This document shows positions 26,387 to 35,107 of a DNA stretch of 64,000 nt, piece after piece. Source of the stretch: CAUZWH01 sp965224275 (lineage in GTDB: Bacteria > Pseudomonadota > Alphaproteobacteria > SHVV01); assembly GCA_965224275.1 (NCBI GenBank), contig CBDCYR010000015.1, forward strand, positions 1 to 64,000, written 5' to 3'. Each line of letters begins with the position of its first letter. Position 1 is the first letter of the stretch. Position numbers and translations under genes: made by a program. Below the pieces are notes generated by a model. That model searched no databases. It was not told the DNA's origin and saw only the letters and a list, made by a program, of their open reading frames with translations.

Positions 26387-27901
26387 ATGCTGGTTGTGGA
26401 GACGATTGCGCGGATCCGTCGGGATCATCTGGTGAGGGGCGTTCCGATCAAGAAGATCGCCCGGGATTTGAGGGTTTCGAAGAACACGGTGCGCAAGGTG
26501 GTGCGGGGCGATGAGACCTCGTACAGCTACGAGCGCAAGATCCAGCCGATGCCGAAGCTTGGACCGTGGGTGGATGAGCTCGAGCGCCAGCTGGAGGCCA
26601 ACGAGAAGAAGCCGCGCCGGGATCGGCTGTCTCTGCTGCGGATTCATGAAGATCTTGCGGCTCTGGGCTATGGCGGCGGCTACGACGCGGTGCGCCGCTA
26701 CGCCAGGACCTGGCGTCGGCGGTGGCGGCTGTTGTCGCCGTCGCAGGGTTTTGTGCCGCTGAGCTTCGATCCCGGCGAGGCCTACCAGTTCGACTGGAGC
26801 CACGAGTACGCGCGCCTGTCGGGTGTGACGACCAAGGTGAAGGCGGCGCACATGCGGCTCTGCTACAGCCGCATGCAGCTGGTTCAGATCTTCCCGCGCG
26901 AGAGCCAGGAGATGGTGTTCGAGGCGCACGAACGGGCCTTCCACTTCTTCGGCGGGGTCTGCCGGCGGGGCATCTACGACAACATGAAGACGGCGGTGAG
27001 CATGGTCTTCGTCGGCAAGGAGCGCGCCTACAACCGGCGCTTTCTGGAGCTGTGCTCCCACCATCTGGTGGAGCCGGTGGCGTGCACTCCGGGTGCGGGC
27101 TGGGAGAAGGGGCAGGTCGAGAGGCAGGTGGGTGACGTCCGCGGCCGCCTGTTCGTGCCCATCCCGCGGGGCCGCTCCTACGCCGAGATCAACGCGTGGC
27201 TGATGGATCGGTGTATCGAGGACGCCAAGAAGCGGCCGCATCCGACGATCGAGGGCAAGACGGTGTGGCAGGTGTTCGAGGAGGAGCGGCCCTTCCTGAT
27301 GGCCTATCGCGGCCCCTTCGACGGCTTCCACGCCACCGAGGTGGCGGTGTCCAAGACCTGTCTGGTGCGCTTCGACAACAACCACTACAGCGTCGCCGCC
27401 CGTGCCGTCGGGCGGACGGTCGACGTGCGGGCCTATGCCGATCGGATCGTCATCCGCCAGGACGGCGAGACCGTCGCCGAGCATCCCCGGAGCTTCGGGC
27501 GCGGCGAGATCGCCTACGATCCGTGGCACTACGTGCCGATCCTGACGCGGAAGCCTGGTGCGCTGAGGAACGGCGCGCCCTTCAAGGGCTGGCAACTGCC
27601 CGGCGCGCTCGGCCGCATACGGGCCCGGCTGACGGGTTGCGACGACGGTGACAGGCAGTTCGTGAGGATCCTCGCGGCGGTTCAGGAGGACGGGCTGGAG
27701 GCGGTCGAGGCGGCCTGTGCCGAGGCGCTCGACTTCGGCGCCTGCAGCGCCGACGTCGTGCTCAACATCCTCGCCCGGCAGTGCCAGCCGGCACCGCCGG
27801 CGACCATCCCGACGCCCGAGGGCCTGCAGCTTCGCCACCGGCCGGTGGCCGACTGTCAGCGCTACGATCGCCTGAGGGAGGCCGGTCATGGAGCGTCATG
27901 A
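26387..27901 (+). CDS. istA: IS21-family transposase
   Basis: A 504-residue IstA. The N-terminal helix-turn-helix is ...VPIKKIARDLRVSKNTVRK, followed by the DDE integrase core (FDWSHEYARL with the first Asp, YDNMKTAV with the second, and the Glu in GAGWEKGQVERQVG). The family start MLVVETIARIRR fixes the ATG at 26387, preceded by GGGGGAG; a GTG at 26378 would add three residues. Its last 14 bases overlap istB, so both are made from one mRNA. Confidence 0.95.
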   Translation: MLVVETIARIRRDHLVRGVPIKKIARDLRVSKNTVRKVVRGDETSYSYERKIQPMPKLGPWVDELERQLEANEKKPRRDRLSLLRIHEDLAALGYGGGYDAVRRYARTWRRRWRLLSPSQGFVPLSFDPGEAYQFDWSHEYARLSGVTTKVKAAHMRLCYSRMQLVQIFPRESQEMVFEAHERAFHFFGGVCRRGIYDNMKTAVSMVFVGKERAYNRRFLELCSHHLVEPVACTPGAGWEKGQVERQVGDVRGRLFVPIPRGRSYAEINAWLMDRCIEDAKKRPHPTIEGKTVWQVFEEERPFLMAYRGPFDGFHATEVAVSKTCLVRFDNNHYSVAARAVGRTVDVRAYADRIVIRQDGETVAEHPRSFGRGEIAYDPWHYVPILTRKPGALRNGAPFKGWQLPGALGRIRARLTGCDDGDRQFVRILAAVQEDGLEAVEAACAEALDFGACSADVVLNILARQCQPAPPATIPTPEGLQLRHRPVADCQRYDRLREAGHGAS

Positions 27902-28616
27902 GGTGCTGGCGATGATGACGGCGTTGAAGCTCGCGGGCATGCGCGCCGCCTACGACGACATCCTCGCCGACGGGCTCAAGCGTCGTCATCCGGTGCAGCA
28001 GATCATCGGTACGCTGCTGCAGACCGAGGTCGCCGACAAGCAGGCGCGCTCCATCAAGTACCAGATGGCGTCCGCCAGGCTGCCGACGGCCAAGGAGCTG
28101 GCCGACTTCGACTTCGCCGCCTCACCGGTCAACGAGCCCCTGATCCAGGAACTCGCCACAGGTGGCTTCCTGGAGGGCAAGCGCAACATCGTGCTGGTCG
28201 GCGGCACCGGCACCGGCAAGACCCATCTCGCCGTCGCCATCGCCCGCGCCTGCATCCGCAAGGCCGCACGCGGCCGCTTCTACAACGTCGTCGACCTGGT
28301 CAACCATCTCGAGGCCGAACTCCGTGCCGGACGCCAGGGCCGCACCGCAGACCAGCTCATCCGACGCGACTTCGTCATCCTCGACGAACTCGGCTACCTG
28401 CCCTTCGCCCAGGCCGGCGGCCAGCTGCTGTTCCATCTGATGAGCCGGCTCTACGAGCGCACCTCGATCATCGTCACCACCAACCTCGCTTTCGGCGAAT
28501 GGCCCTCCGTCTTCGGCGACCCCAAGATGACCACCGCGCTGCTCGACCGCCTGACCCACCATTGCGAGATCATCGAGACCGGCAACGAGAGCTGGCGCTT
28601 CAAGAACCGCTGCTGA
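27888..28616 (+). CDS. istB: IS21-family helper ATPase
   Basis: A 242-residue AAA+ ATPase that assists IstA in target selection and strand transfer. Walker A is GGTGTGKTH at about residue 107 and Walker B VILDELGYLPF. The arginine-rich sensor region TTNLAFGEWPSVFGD and the end TGNESWRFKNR are typical. The frame is complete and the gene overlaps istA. Confidence 0.95.
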   Translation: MERHEVLAMMTALKLAGMRAAYDDILADGLKRRHPVQQIIGTLLQTEVADKQARSIKYQMASARLPTAKELADFDFAASPVNEPLIQELATGGFLEGKRNIVLVGGTGTGKTHLAVAIARACIRKAARGRFYNVVDLVNHLEAELRAGRQGRTADQLIRRDFVILDELGYLPFAQAGGQLLFHLMSRLYERTSIIVTTNLAFGEWPSVFGDPKMTTALLDRLTHHCEIIETGNESWRFKNRC

Positions 28617-29078
28617 CCCGGCAGGCCGTGCCTGCGGCCCGCTTGCCCCGCTGGGTCAACCCGTACCTCCCACGCGGCTTCGCTCCGCGCACCGCAAGGC
28701 GCTACACGAAGCCGCTCGGGTCCCCCCTATTGACTACCGGGACAACCTCCGCCGTGCCGCTCAGGGGGGTCAATATTGCACGCCGATTGGGGGTCAATTT
28801 TGGACGCCGATTGACATCGAGGCCATGTACATGACCGCATCCATGACATGGCGCAGGTCCGTCGTCCTCGGCCGGCCGATCTTCTTGCGCGGCGGCATGA
28901 GCGGCGCGATCAACGCCCACTCTCGATCCGTCAGGTCGCTTGCGTAGCGCCCGCCACGGCGCTCATAATTCGGGCGAGTGATTTCGGTCCACATGTTGTG
29001 CCTCCTCGTTTGCTTTGACACAACCGAGTAAGCCACAACCGACTGAAATCACTCAACTAGTTTCGGGTTGGCCTCTTA

Positions 29079-30010
29079 GAGTCCGACTCGAAACTCTATG
29101 TTTGATAACAGTACCTTGCGAGCCGCCTTGTGAGGAGTCGGATGTTGGCGACAAGAATCCATGCCTGTGCGGAGGCGATTGATTTCTCCCAATCCTTGGC
29201 CAGTCGACGGCATCGGTTGAGCCAGGCGAAGGTCCTCTCGACGACCCATCGTCTGGGCAGGAGCTCGAAGCCCTGGGCGGTGTCTGAGCGCTTGATGATC
29301 TCGAGCTTCCAGCGGCCGATGTCCTCAAGGGCGCCCTCGAGTTTCGGTCCCGCGTAGGCGGCGTCGGCGAAGAGGTGACGCAGCCGGGGGAAGCGATGAC
29401 GGATCGATTTGAGGACCTCGGGCGCGCCGTCGCGGTCCTGGATATCGGCTGCGTGCACGATCAGGCCGACCAGCAGGCCGAGTGTATCGGTGACGATGTG
29501 ACGCTTGCGGCCCTTGATCTTCTTGCCCGCGTCATAGCCCCGAACACCACCGCTTTCCGTGGTTTTCACGCTCTGGCTGTCGATCACCCCGGCGCTCGGG
29601 CCGGCCTCGCGTCCTTCCAGCTCCCGGGCCGCCATGACCAGGTGATGGTTGATGCTCTCCAGCAGGCCGTTGGAGCGCCAGTCGTAGAAATAGCGCTGGA
29701 CCGTGGAAGGCGGAGGGAAGTCGTTCGGCAACATCGCCCACTGGCAGCCCGTCGAGGCCATGTACATGACCGCATCCATGACATGGCGCAGGTCCGTCGT
29801 CCTCGGCCGGCCGATCTTCTTGCGCGGCGGCATGAGCGGCGCGATCAACGCCCACTCTCGATCCGTCAGGTCGCTTGCGTAGCGCCCGCCACGGCGCTCA
29901 TAATTCGGGCGAGTGATTTCGGTCCACATGTTGTGCCTCCTCGTTTGCTTTGACACAACCGAGTAAGCCACAACCGACTGAAATCACTCAACTAGTTTCG
30001 GGTTGGCCTC
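29079..30010 (-). mobile_element. IS5 type A, array copy 2
   Basis: A complete 932-base copy with ends GAGTCCGACTC and GTTGGCCTC. It is joined to copy 1 by TTA and to copy 3 by TTA. Its sequence is the same as copies 3 and 4 wherever I compared them. Confidence 0.93.
29096..29929 (-). CDS. IS5-family DDE transposase (type A), array copy 2
   Basis: A 277-residue transposase that cuts and joins the element ends. The ATG at 29929 is preceded by GAGGAGG; a GTG farther upstream is not needed. DDE residues are in GVIDSQSVKT, HLFADAAYAG and VVERTFAWLNR. The frame is intact and equals those of copies 3 and 4, so at least three potentially active genes stand in series. Confidence 0.93.
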   Translation of the reverse strand: MWTEITRPNYERRGGRYASDLTDREWALIAPLMPPRKKIGRPRTTDLRHVMDAVMYMASTGCQWAMLPNDFPPPSTVQRYFYDWRSNGLLESINHHLVMAARELEGREAGPSAGVIDSQSVKTTESGGVRGYDAGKKIKGRKRHIVTDTLGLLVGLIVHAADIQDRDGAPEVLKSIRHRFPRLRHLFADAAYAGPKLEGALEDIGRWKLEIIKRSDTAQGFELLPRRWVVERTFAWLNRCRRLAKDWEKSIASAQAWILVANIRLLTRRLARYCYQT

Positions 30011-30013
30011 TTA

Positions 30014-30945
30014 GAGTCCGACTCGAAACTCTATGTTTGATAACAGTACCTTGCGAGCCGCCTTGTGAGGAGTCGGATGTTGGCGACAAGAATCCATGCC
30101 TGTGCGGAGGCGATTGATTTCTCCCAATCCTTGGCCAGTCGACGGCATCGGTTGAGCCAGGCGAAGGTCCTCTCGACGACCCATCGTCTGGGCAGGAGCT
30201 CGAAGCCCTGGGCGGTGTCTGAGCGCTTGATGATCTCGAGCTTCCAGCGGCCGATGTCCTCAAGGGCGCCCTCGAGTTTCGGTCCCGCGTAGGCGGCGTC
30301 GGCGAAGAGGTGACGCAGCCGGGGGAAGCGATGACGGATCGATTTGAGGACCTCGGGCGCGCCGTCGCGGTCCTGGATATCGGCTGCGTGCACGATCAGG
30401 CCGACCAGCAGGCCGAGTGTATCGGTGACGATGTGACGCTTGCGGCCCTTGATCTTCTTGCCCGCGTCATAGCCCCGAACACCACCGCTTTCCGTGGTTT
30501 TCACGCTCTGGCTGTCGATCACCCCGGCGCTCGGGCCGGCCTCGCGTCCTTCCAGCTCCCGGGCCGCCATGACCAGGTGATGGTTGATGCTCTCCAGCAG
30601 GCCGTTGGAGCGCCAGTCGTAGAAATAGCGCTGGACCGTGGAAGGCGGAGGGAAGTCGTTCGGCAACATCGCCCACTGGCAGCCCGTCGAGGCCATGTAC
30701 ATGACCGCATCCATGACATGGCGCAGGTCCGTCGTCCTCGGCCGGCCGATCTTCTTGCGCGGCGGCATGAGCGGCGCGATCAACGCCCACTCTCGATCCG
30801 TCAGGTCGCTTGCGTAGCGCCCGCCACGGCGCTCATAATTCGGGCGAGTGATTTCGGTCCACATGTTGTGCCTCCTCGTTTGCTTTGACACAACCGAGTA
30901 AGCCACAACCGACTGAAATCACTCAACTAGTTTCGGGTTGGCCTC
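30014..30945 (-). mobile_element. IS5 type A, array copy 3
   Basis: A complete 932-base copy. It is separated from copy 4 by TAA, not TTA as at the other junctions, which suggests a different event formed that joint. Confidence 0.93.
30031..30864 (-). CDS. IS5-family DDE transposase (type A), array copy 3
   Basis: An intact 277-residue transposase with the same product as array copies 2 and 4. Start at the ATG 30864 behind GAGGAGG. Its upstream region abuts the left end of copy 4, so any promoter made by an end-to-end junction would drive this gene. Confidence 0.93.
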   Translation of the reverse strand: MWTEITRPNYERRGGRYASDLTDREWALIAPLMPPRKKIGRPRTTDLRHVMDAVMYMASTGCQWAMLPNDFPPPSTVQRYFYDWRSNGLLESINHHLVMAARELEGREAGPSAGVIDSQSVKTTESGGVRGYDAGKKIKGRKRHIVTDTLGLLVGLIVHAADIQDRDGAPEVLKSIRHRFPRLRHLFADAAYAGPKLEGALEDIGRWKLEIIKRSDTAQGFELLPRRWVVERTFAWLNRCRRLAKDWEKSIASAQAWILVANIRLLTRRLARYCYQT

Positions 30946-30948
30946 TAA

Positions 30949-31880
30949 GAGTCCGACTCGAAACTCTATGTTTGATAACAGTACCTTGCGAGCCGCCTTG
31001 TGAGGAGTCGGATGTTGGCGACAAGAATCCATGCCTGTGCGGAGGCGATTGATTTCTCCCAATCCTTGGCCAGTCGACGGCATCGGTTGAGCCAGGCGAA
31101 GGTCCTCTCGACGACCCATCGTCTGGGCAGGAGCTCGAAGCCCTGGGCGGTGTCTGAGCGCTTGATGATCTCGAGCTTCCAGCGGCCGATGTCCTCAAGG
31201 GCGCCCTCGAGTTTCGGTCCCGCGTAGGCGGCGTCGGCGAAGAGGTGACGCAGCCGGGGGAAGCGATGACGGATCGATTTGAGGACCTCGGGCGCGCCGT
31301 CGCGGTCCTGGATATCGGCTGCGTGCACGATCAGGCCGACCAGCAGGCCGAGTGTATCGGTGACGATGTGACGCTTGCGGCCCTTGATCTTCTTGCCCGC
31401 GTCATAGCCCCGAACACCACCGCTTTCCGTGGTTTTCACGCTCTGGCTGTCGATCACCCCGGCGCTCGGGCCGGCCTCGCGTCCTTCCAGCTCCCGGGCC
31501 GCCATGACCAGGTGATGGTTGATGCTCTCCAGCAGGCCGTTGGAGCGCCAGTCGTAGAAATAGCGCTGGACCGTGGAAGGCGGAGGGAAGTCGTTCGGCA
31601 ACATCGCCCACTGGCAGCCCGTCGAGGCCATGTACATGACCGCATCCATGACATGGCGCAGGTCCGTCGTCCTCGGCCGGCCGATCTTCTTGCGCGGCGG
31701 CATGAGCGGCGCGATCAACGCCCACTCTCGATCCGTCAGGTCGCTTGCGTAGCGCCCGCCACGGCGCTCATAATTCGGGCGAGTGATTTCGGTCCACATG
31801 TTGTGCCTCCTCGTTTGCTTTGACACAACCGAGTAAGCCACAACCGACTGAAATCACTCAACTAGTTTCGGGTTGGCCTC
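30949..31880 (-). mobile_element. IS5 type A, array copy 4
   Basis: A complete 932-base copy next to the cyclase N-terminal part. The outer TTA at 31881-31883 matches the TTA at the far end of the array. Confidence 0.93.
30966..31799 (-). CDS. IS5-family DDE transposase (type A), array copy 4
   Basis: An intact 277-residue transposase, start ATG at 31799 behind GAGGAGG. It lies downstream of the cyclase N-terminal fragment on the same strand, so cyclase transcription would read into it. Confidence 0.93.
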   Translation of the reverse strand: MWTEITRPNYERRGGRYASDLTDREWALIAPLMPPRKKIGRPRTTDLRHVMDAVMYMASTGCQWAMLPNDFPPPSTVQRYFYDWRSNGLLESINHHLVMAARELEGREAGPSAGVIDSQSVKTTESGGVRGYDAGKKIKGRKRHIVTDTLGLLVGLIVHAADIQDRDGAPEVLKSIRHRFPRLRHLFADAAYAGPKLEGALEDIGRWKLEIIKRSDTAQGFELLPRRWVVERTFAWLNRCRRLAKDWEKSIASAQAWILVANIRLLTRRLARYCYQT

Positions 31881-33432
31881 TTAGGAATTCGAGGCCTTCG
31901 GCGGGTCTGCCGGCACGGACCAAAACTCTGCTCATTGCCTCGTAGCCGTCTGGGTCATTGGCGTCCAAAGCGATGGCACGCTCGGCTTCGGCGATGGCCT
32001 GGTCCCAGCGTTCGCCAGAGGTGTGCATCCTTGCAGCGACCCGGTGGGCACGAGGCGTCGGATTCTTCAGAGCCTCTTCCAAATTTCGCCACGCCTTTTT
32101 GCCGGCCTCGGGACCTGACATCTCGAGGCTGTCCACCCATCCATAGCTCCGGCTTCTCCAGTAAACGGTCGCGAGCACGGCATGAGCGCGGCCATAGTCC
32201 GGATCGAGCCGGATGGCCTCCTCGAAGTACGGGACCGATTTCGCGAAGTCCTCCGGCGTGAATAGCGAATAGTGCGCCAGACCTCGCAGGAACGCATCAT
32301 AGGCCTCGGGGCTGTCGGTCTCCTTGCGGGCCTGCCGCTCCCGCTCGGCCGCCGTCAAGTTGACCGCAAGCGCGGTCACGATGTTGCGCGTGACCTTGTC
32401 CTGCAACGCGAAGACATCAGTCAGGGAACTGTCGTAACGTTCCGCCCAGATGTGTCCGCCAGTCATGGCGTCGATGAGCTGGGCGTTGATGCGCACCTGG
32501 TCGCCAGCGCGCCGCACGCTGCCTTCGAGGACGTAGCGCACGCCAAGCTCCTCCGCGACTTGGCGGATCGTGACCGACTTGCCCTTGTAGGTGAAGGTCG
32601 ACTGGCGGGCGATGACGAAGAGGCTGGAAATCTTGGACAGGTCGGTGATCAGGTCTTCCGTCATACCATCGGCGAAGTACTCCTGCTCGGGGTCGTCGCT
32701 CATGTTGGTGAACGGCAGGACGTCAATCGAGGGCTTGTCCGGTAAAGGGAGGACCATACGCTCCACAGAGGCGGGTTCCACGTCCGGCGCCCAGGGCTGC
32801 AGCCAGGTGACGAGGACAAGCGCCGCAGCCAACGCGGTCGTCCCGGCGGCGAGCGATAGCCAGAACCATGGCTTGGTTTTTCTGCTGCCTGCACCAACGA
32901 CCTTGCCGGCAGCGTCAGGCTCCATAAGAACGCGGTAGACGCGCATAGGCTCGGAGATGTTCTTGACCTGCTGCTCACCTTGGAACTCGTAGCCAAGCTC
33001 CAGCTTGTTCCGGACACTGTCGAAGACCGTGCCTGAGATGCAAACGCCGCCTGGCACCGCTAAACGCTCCAATCGTGAGGCGACGTTGACGCCATCGCCA
33101 TAGATGTCGTCGCCATCGATGATGACATCGCCCAGGTTGATGCCGATGCGAAACTCCATCCGCCGTTCCGCAGGAACTTCGGCATTGCGTTCGGCCATGC
33201 CGCGCTGAAGGGCGGCCGCACACGCCACCGCGTCGACGACGCTGGCGAACTCGACCAGCACGCCATCGCCCATGAGCTTGACGATGCGGCCGTGCTGCTC
33301 GGCAATCGTGATATCGATAAGCTCTTGGCGGTGCGCCTGGAGCGCGGCGAGCGTGCCTGCCTCATCCTCTTCCATGAGGCGGCTGTAGCCAACCATATCG
33401 GCGGCCAAGATGGCGGCTAGGCGGCGCTCCAT
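31881..33432 (-). pseudogene. Class III adenylate/guanylate cyclase-TPR protein, N-terminal fragment
   Basis: The ATG at 33432 lies behind GGAGG. Residues 1-170 form a class III cyclase domain (AILAADMVGYSRLME, KLMGDGVLVEF, GINLGDVI and DGVNVASRLE). A membrane helix follows (about 195-215). Next is a TolB/FlgO-like domain (DKPSIDVLPFTNMS, YFADGMTEDLITDLSKI, YVLEGSVRR) and TPR-type repeats. The array cuts the protein after GLEFL at about residue 516. A truncated cyclase with only IS-coded residues at its end could still be made, keeping the catalytic and membrane parts. The missing C-terminus lies at 25254-25591. Confidence 0.9.
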
Positions 33433-33624
33433 GTTCAGCCTCCTTAGGTGAGGAGACTAGCGAAAAGGGGTGGCGAGATCCACGTGGCGTGGGCGATCCC
33501 GAAGGTCGCCTCGTGGCTAATTCGCGACCATCGTGAGCCGTCGAAAAACTTCCGAACCTGATGCCGTGGACGGCTCTCCATCCCGGGTGCAGCGTAGTGC
33601 TGCAACCAGTGAAGGAGGAGAGCT

Positions 33625-34653
33625 ATGGAACGGATCGAGATGGTTGGGTTGGATATCGCTAAGTCGGTGTTTCAAGTCCACGGTGTTGACGCTGAAGGCG
33701 AGGTTGTCCTGCGCCGGCGTCTGAGACGGTTACAGGTACTACGATTCTTCGAGAAGTTGGAACCGTGTCGCATCGGTATCGAAGCTTGTGCGACCGCTCA
33801 CCACTGGGCGCGCGAGCTCGGTGCGATCGGGCACGACGTGAAGCTGATCCCGCCGAGCTATGTCAAACCCTACGTCAAGCGTCAGAAGAACGATGCTGCG
33901 GATGCGGAGGCGATCTGCGAGGCGGTGGGTCGGCCGAGCATGCGCTTTGTTCCAGTAAAGACAGTCGGGCAACAGAGCATCCTGGTGTTGCATCGCACCC
34001 GTGCGCTGCTGATGCGCCAACGGATCCAGCTTTCGAATGCGATCCGGGGTCATATGGCGGAGTTCGGCATCGTCGCACCGATCGGGCGTAATGGTTTGCA
34101 CAACTTGATCGAGATATTCAATGACGAGGCTGACGAACGGGTTCCGCACACGGCTCGCACTTGCCTTCAGATGCTGGCAACGCAACTACACATGGTCAAT
34201 GTACAGGCGTTAGAGACCGAGCGCCGGATCAGGTCGGATGCACGAGCAACCGAGCTCGGCCGCCGATTGATGGAGGTTCCGGGTGTTGGTCCGATTCTCA
34301 CCAGTGCCCTCATCGCAACGGTTCCGGATCCTCATGCCTTTCGATCCGGAAGGAACCTGGCCGCTTGGATCGGTCTTGTGCCGAGACAGAACTCAAGCGG
34401 TGGCAAAGATCGACTTGGTGGGATCACCAAGCGGGGTGATCGATATCTGCGTCAGATGCTGGTGATCGGGGCGCTGGCGGTGATTCGTTACGCCCAGCGT
34501 CATGGAACGCACCGACCCTGGTTGGTCCAATTGATGGCGCGGCGCCCGGCCAAGCTTGCTGCTGTGGCACTCGCCAACAAAACGGCTCGCGTGGTCTGGG
34601 CGATCATGACCAGTGGGGAGCGTTATAGAGAGCCGGTGTTGCAAGCAGCGTAG
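33625..34653 (+). CDS. IS110-family DEDD transposase
   Basis: A 342-residue recombinase. The RuvC-like N-terminal domain shows MVGLDIAKSVFQVHG, IGIEACATAHHWAR and KNDAADAEAI, the DEDD positions. The C-terminal part has the LMEVPGVGPILTSALIA helix-hairpin-helix and GRNLAAWIGLVPRQNSSGGK with the serine nucleophile. The ATG at 33625 follows GGAGGAG. IS110 enzymes recombine through a bridge RNA from the element, which fits the long non-coding right end here. The frame is intact. Confidence 0.93.
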   Translation: MERIEMVGLDIAKSVFQVHGVDAEGEVVLRRRLRRLQVLRFFEKLEPCRIGIEACATAHHWARELGAIGHDVKLIPPSYVKPYVKRQKNDAADAEAICEAVGRPSMRFVPVKTVGQQSILVLHRTRALLMRQRIQLSNAIRGHMAEFGIVAPIGRNGLHNLIEIFNDEADERVPHTARTCLQMLATQLHMVNVQALETERRIRSDARATELGRRLMEVPGVGPILTSALIATVPDPHAFRSGRNLAAWIGLVPRQNSSGGKDRLGGITKRGDRYLRQMLVIGALAVIRYAQRHGTHRPWLVQLMARRPAKLAAVALANKTARVVWAIMTSGERYREPVLQAA

Positions 34654-34894
34654 GCTCTGGCGCCGAAGCGATGTTGAGATTGGGAAGGGCAGACAGGATG
34701 TAATGCGATCAACGGTCGACACCGGGAAACGGGAAAACCCAATTACCTCCAAGCGTGTTTGAACGCGGGAATCTGATCGGGACCCGTTTCCAACGGAAGG
34801 CATTATGGCCAGCGGCCCATGTACGCCGCATCGATAGGCCGGACACATGGCCGCACCGACCAGTCTCGCAGCACATCAAATAACCCTTGCCAAC
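34654..34894 (+). ncRNA. Candidate bridge (seek) RNA region of the IS1111-type element
   Basis: These 241 bases between the transposase stop and the right subterminal repeat carry no gene. In IS1111-type elements the guide RNA that pairs with target and donor DNA comes from this 3' non-coding part. I have not identified its loops; the assignment rests on position and family knowledge. Confidence 0.45.
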
Positions 34895-35107
34895 GGGGAG
34901 CCGTCCACACATGGAGGTAAATCGGACGTCCGTGAGCAAATGTGCGCTACGGACCTAAGATCAGACATTTTCTGGCGTAGGCTGCCGGCCGTGTAACTGC
35001 CGCGGTTTGCCGAAAAGATGGACAGAGGCCGATCTTGTCTCGACCGGTGCAGTTCTGAGTTTGGTCGATCGAGCTAGCAGATGCGTCTAGCGGCCCGGCA
35101 GCCCGAG

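Larger units (their letters stand above)
26271..28816 (+). mobile_element. IS21-family element
   Basis: A 2546-base element flanked by TCGAGG at 26265-26270 and 28817-28822, a 6-base duplication within the usual IS21 range. The ends start TGTTGTTCGGCG and, inverted, TGTCAATCGGCG. Each end also carries internal repeats of a sequence like GGCGTCCAAAATTGACCCCC, the multiple transposase sites typical of IS21. It encodes istA and istB in the direction opposite to the host IS. Confidence 0.93.
25609..28994 (-). pseudogene. IS5 type A transposase, interrupted by IS21
   Basis: The N-terminal part starts at the ATG 28994 and runs into the IS21 right end; the C-terminal part with all three DDE motifs lies at 25609-26270. 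The insertion falls within the codons for MYMASTGCQ. The gene cannot make an intact transposase. Confidence 0.88.
25592..29075 (-). mobile_element. IS5 type A, array copy 1 (split by IS21)
   Basis: Without the IS21 element and one duplicated TCGAGG, this copy is 932 bases, as the others are. It differs from copies 2-4 by one visible substitution that changes EDIGRW to EVIGRW in the transposase. It is the array copy farthest from the cyclase N-terminal part. Confidence 0.9.
25592..31880 (-). repeat. Head-to-tail array of four type A IS5 copies
   Basis: Four 932-base copies stand in the same orientation, separated only by three bases each: TTA at 29076-29078, TTA at 30011-30013 and TAA at 30946-30948. 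The period is therefore 935 bases. The outer flanks are TTA at 25589-25591 and 31881-31883, the host target duplication. The first copy is itself split by an IS21-family element. The array sits inside a cyclase gene. Confidence 0.93.
33566..34908 (+). mobile_element. IS110-family (IS1111-type) element
   Basis: Subterminal inverted repeats GTGGACGGCTCTCC (33566-33579) and, inverted, GTGGACGGCTCCCC (34895-34908) bracket one transposase gene, 13 of 14 bases matching. Such subterminal repeats mark the IS1111 group; the true tips lie a few bases outside. About 240 bases follow the gene before the right repeat. No target duplication is expected for this family. Confidence 0.82.

Noticed and set aside
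26045..27889. 614-codon open frame on the minus strand
   Set aside because: It is antisense to istA and crosses the IS21/IS5 junction, so it cannot be an evolved gene.
33533..33724. 63-codon plus frame before the IS110 transposase
   Set aside because: It overlaps the transposase start and its ribosome-binding site in another frame and spans the element end.
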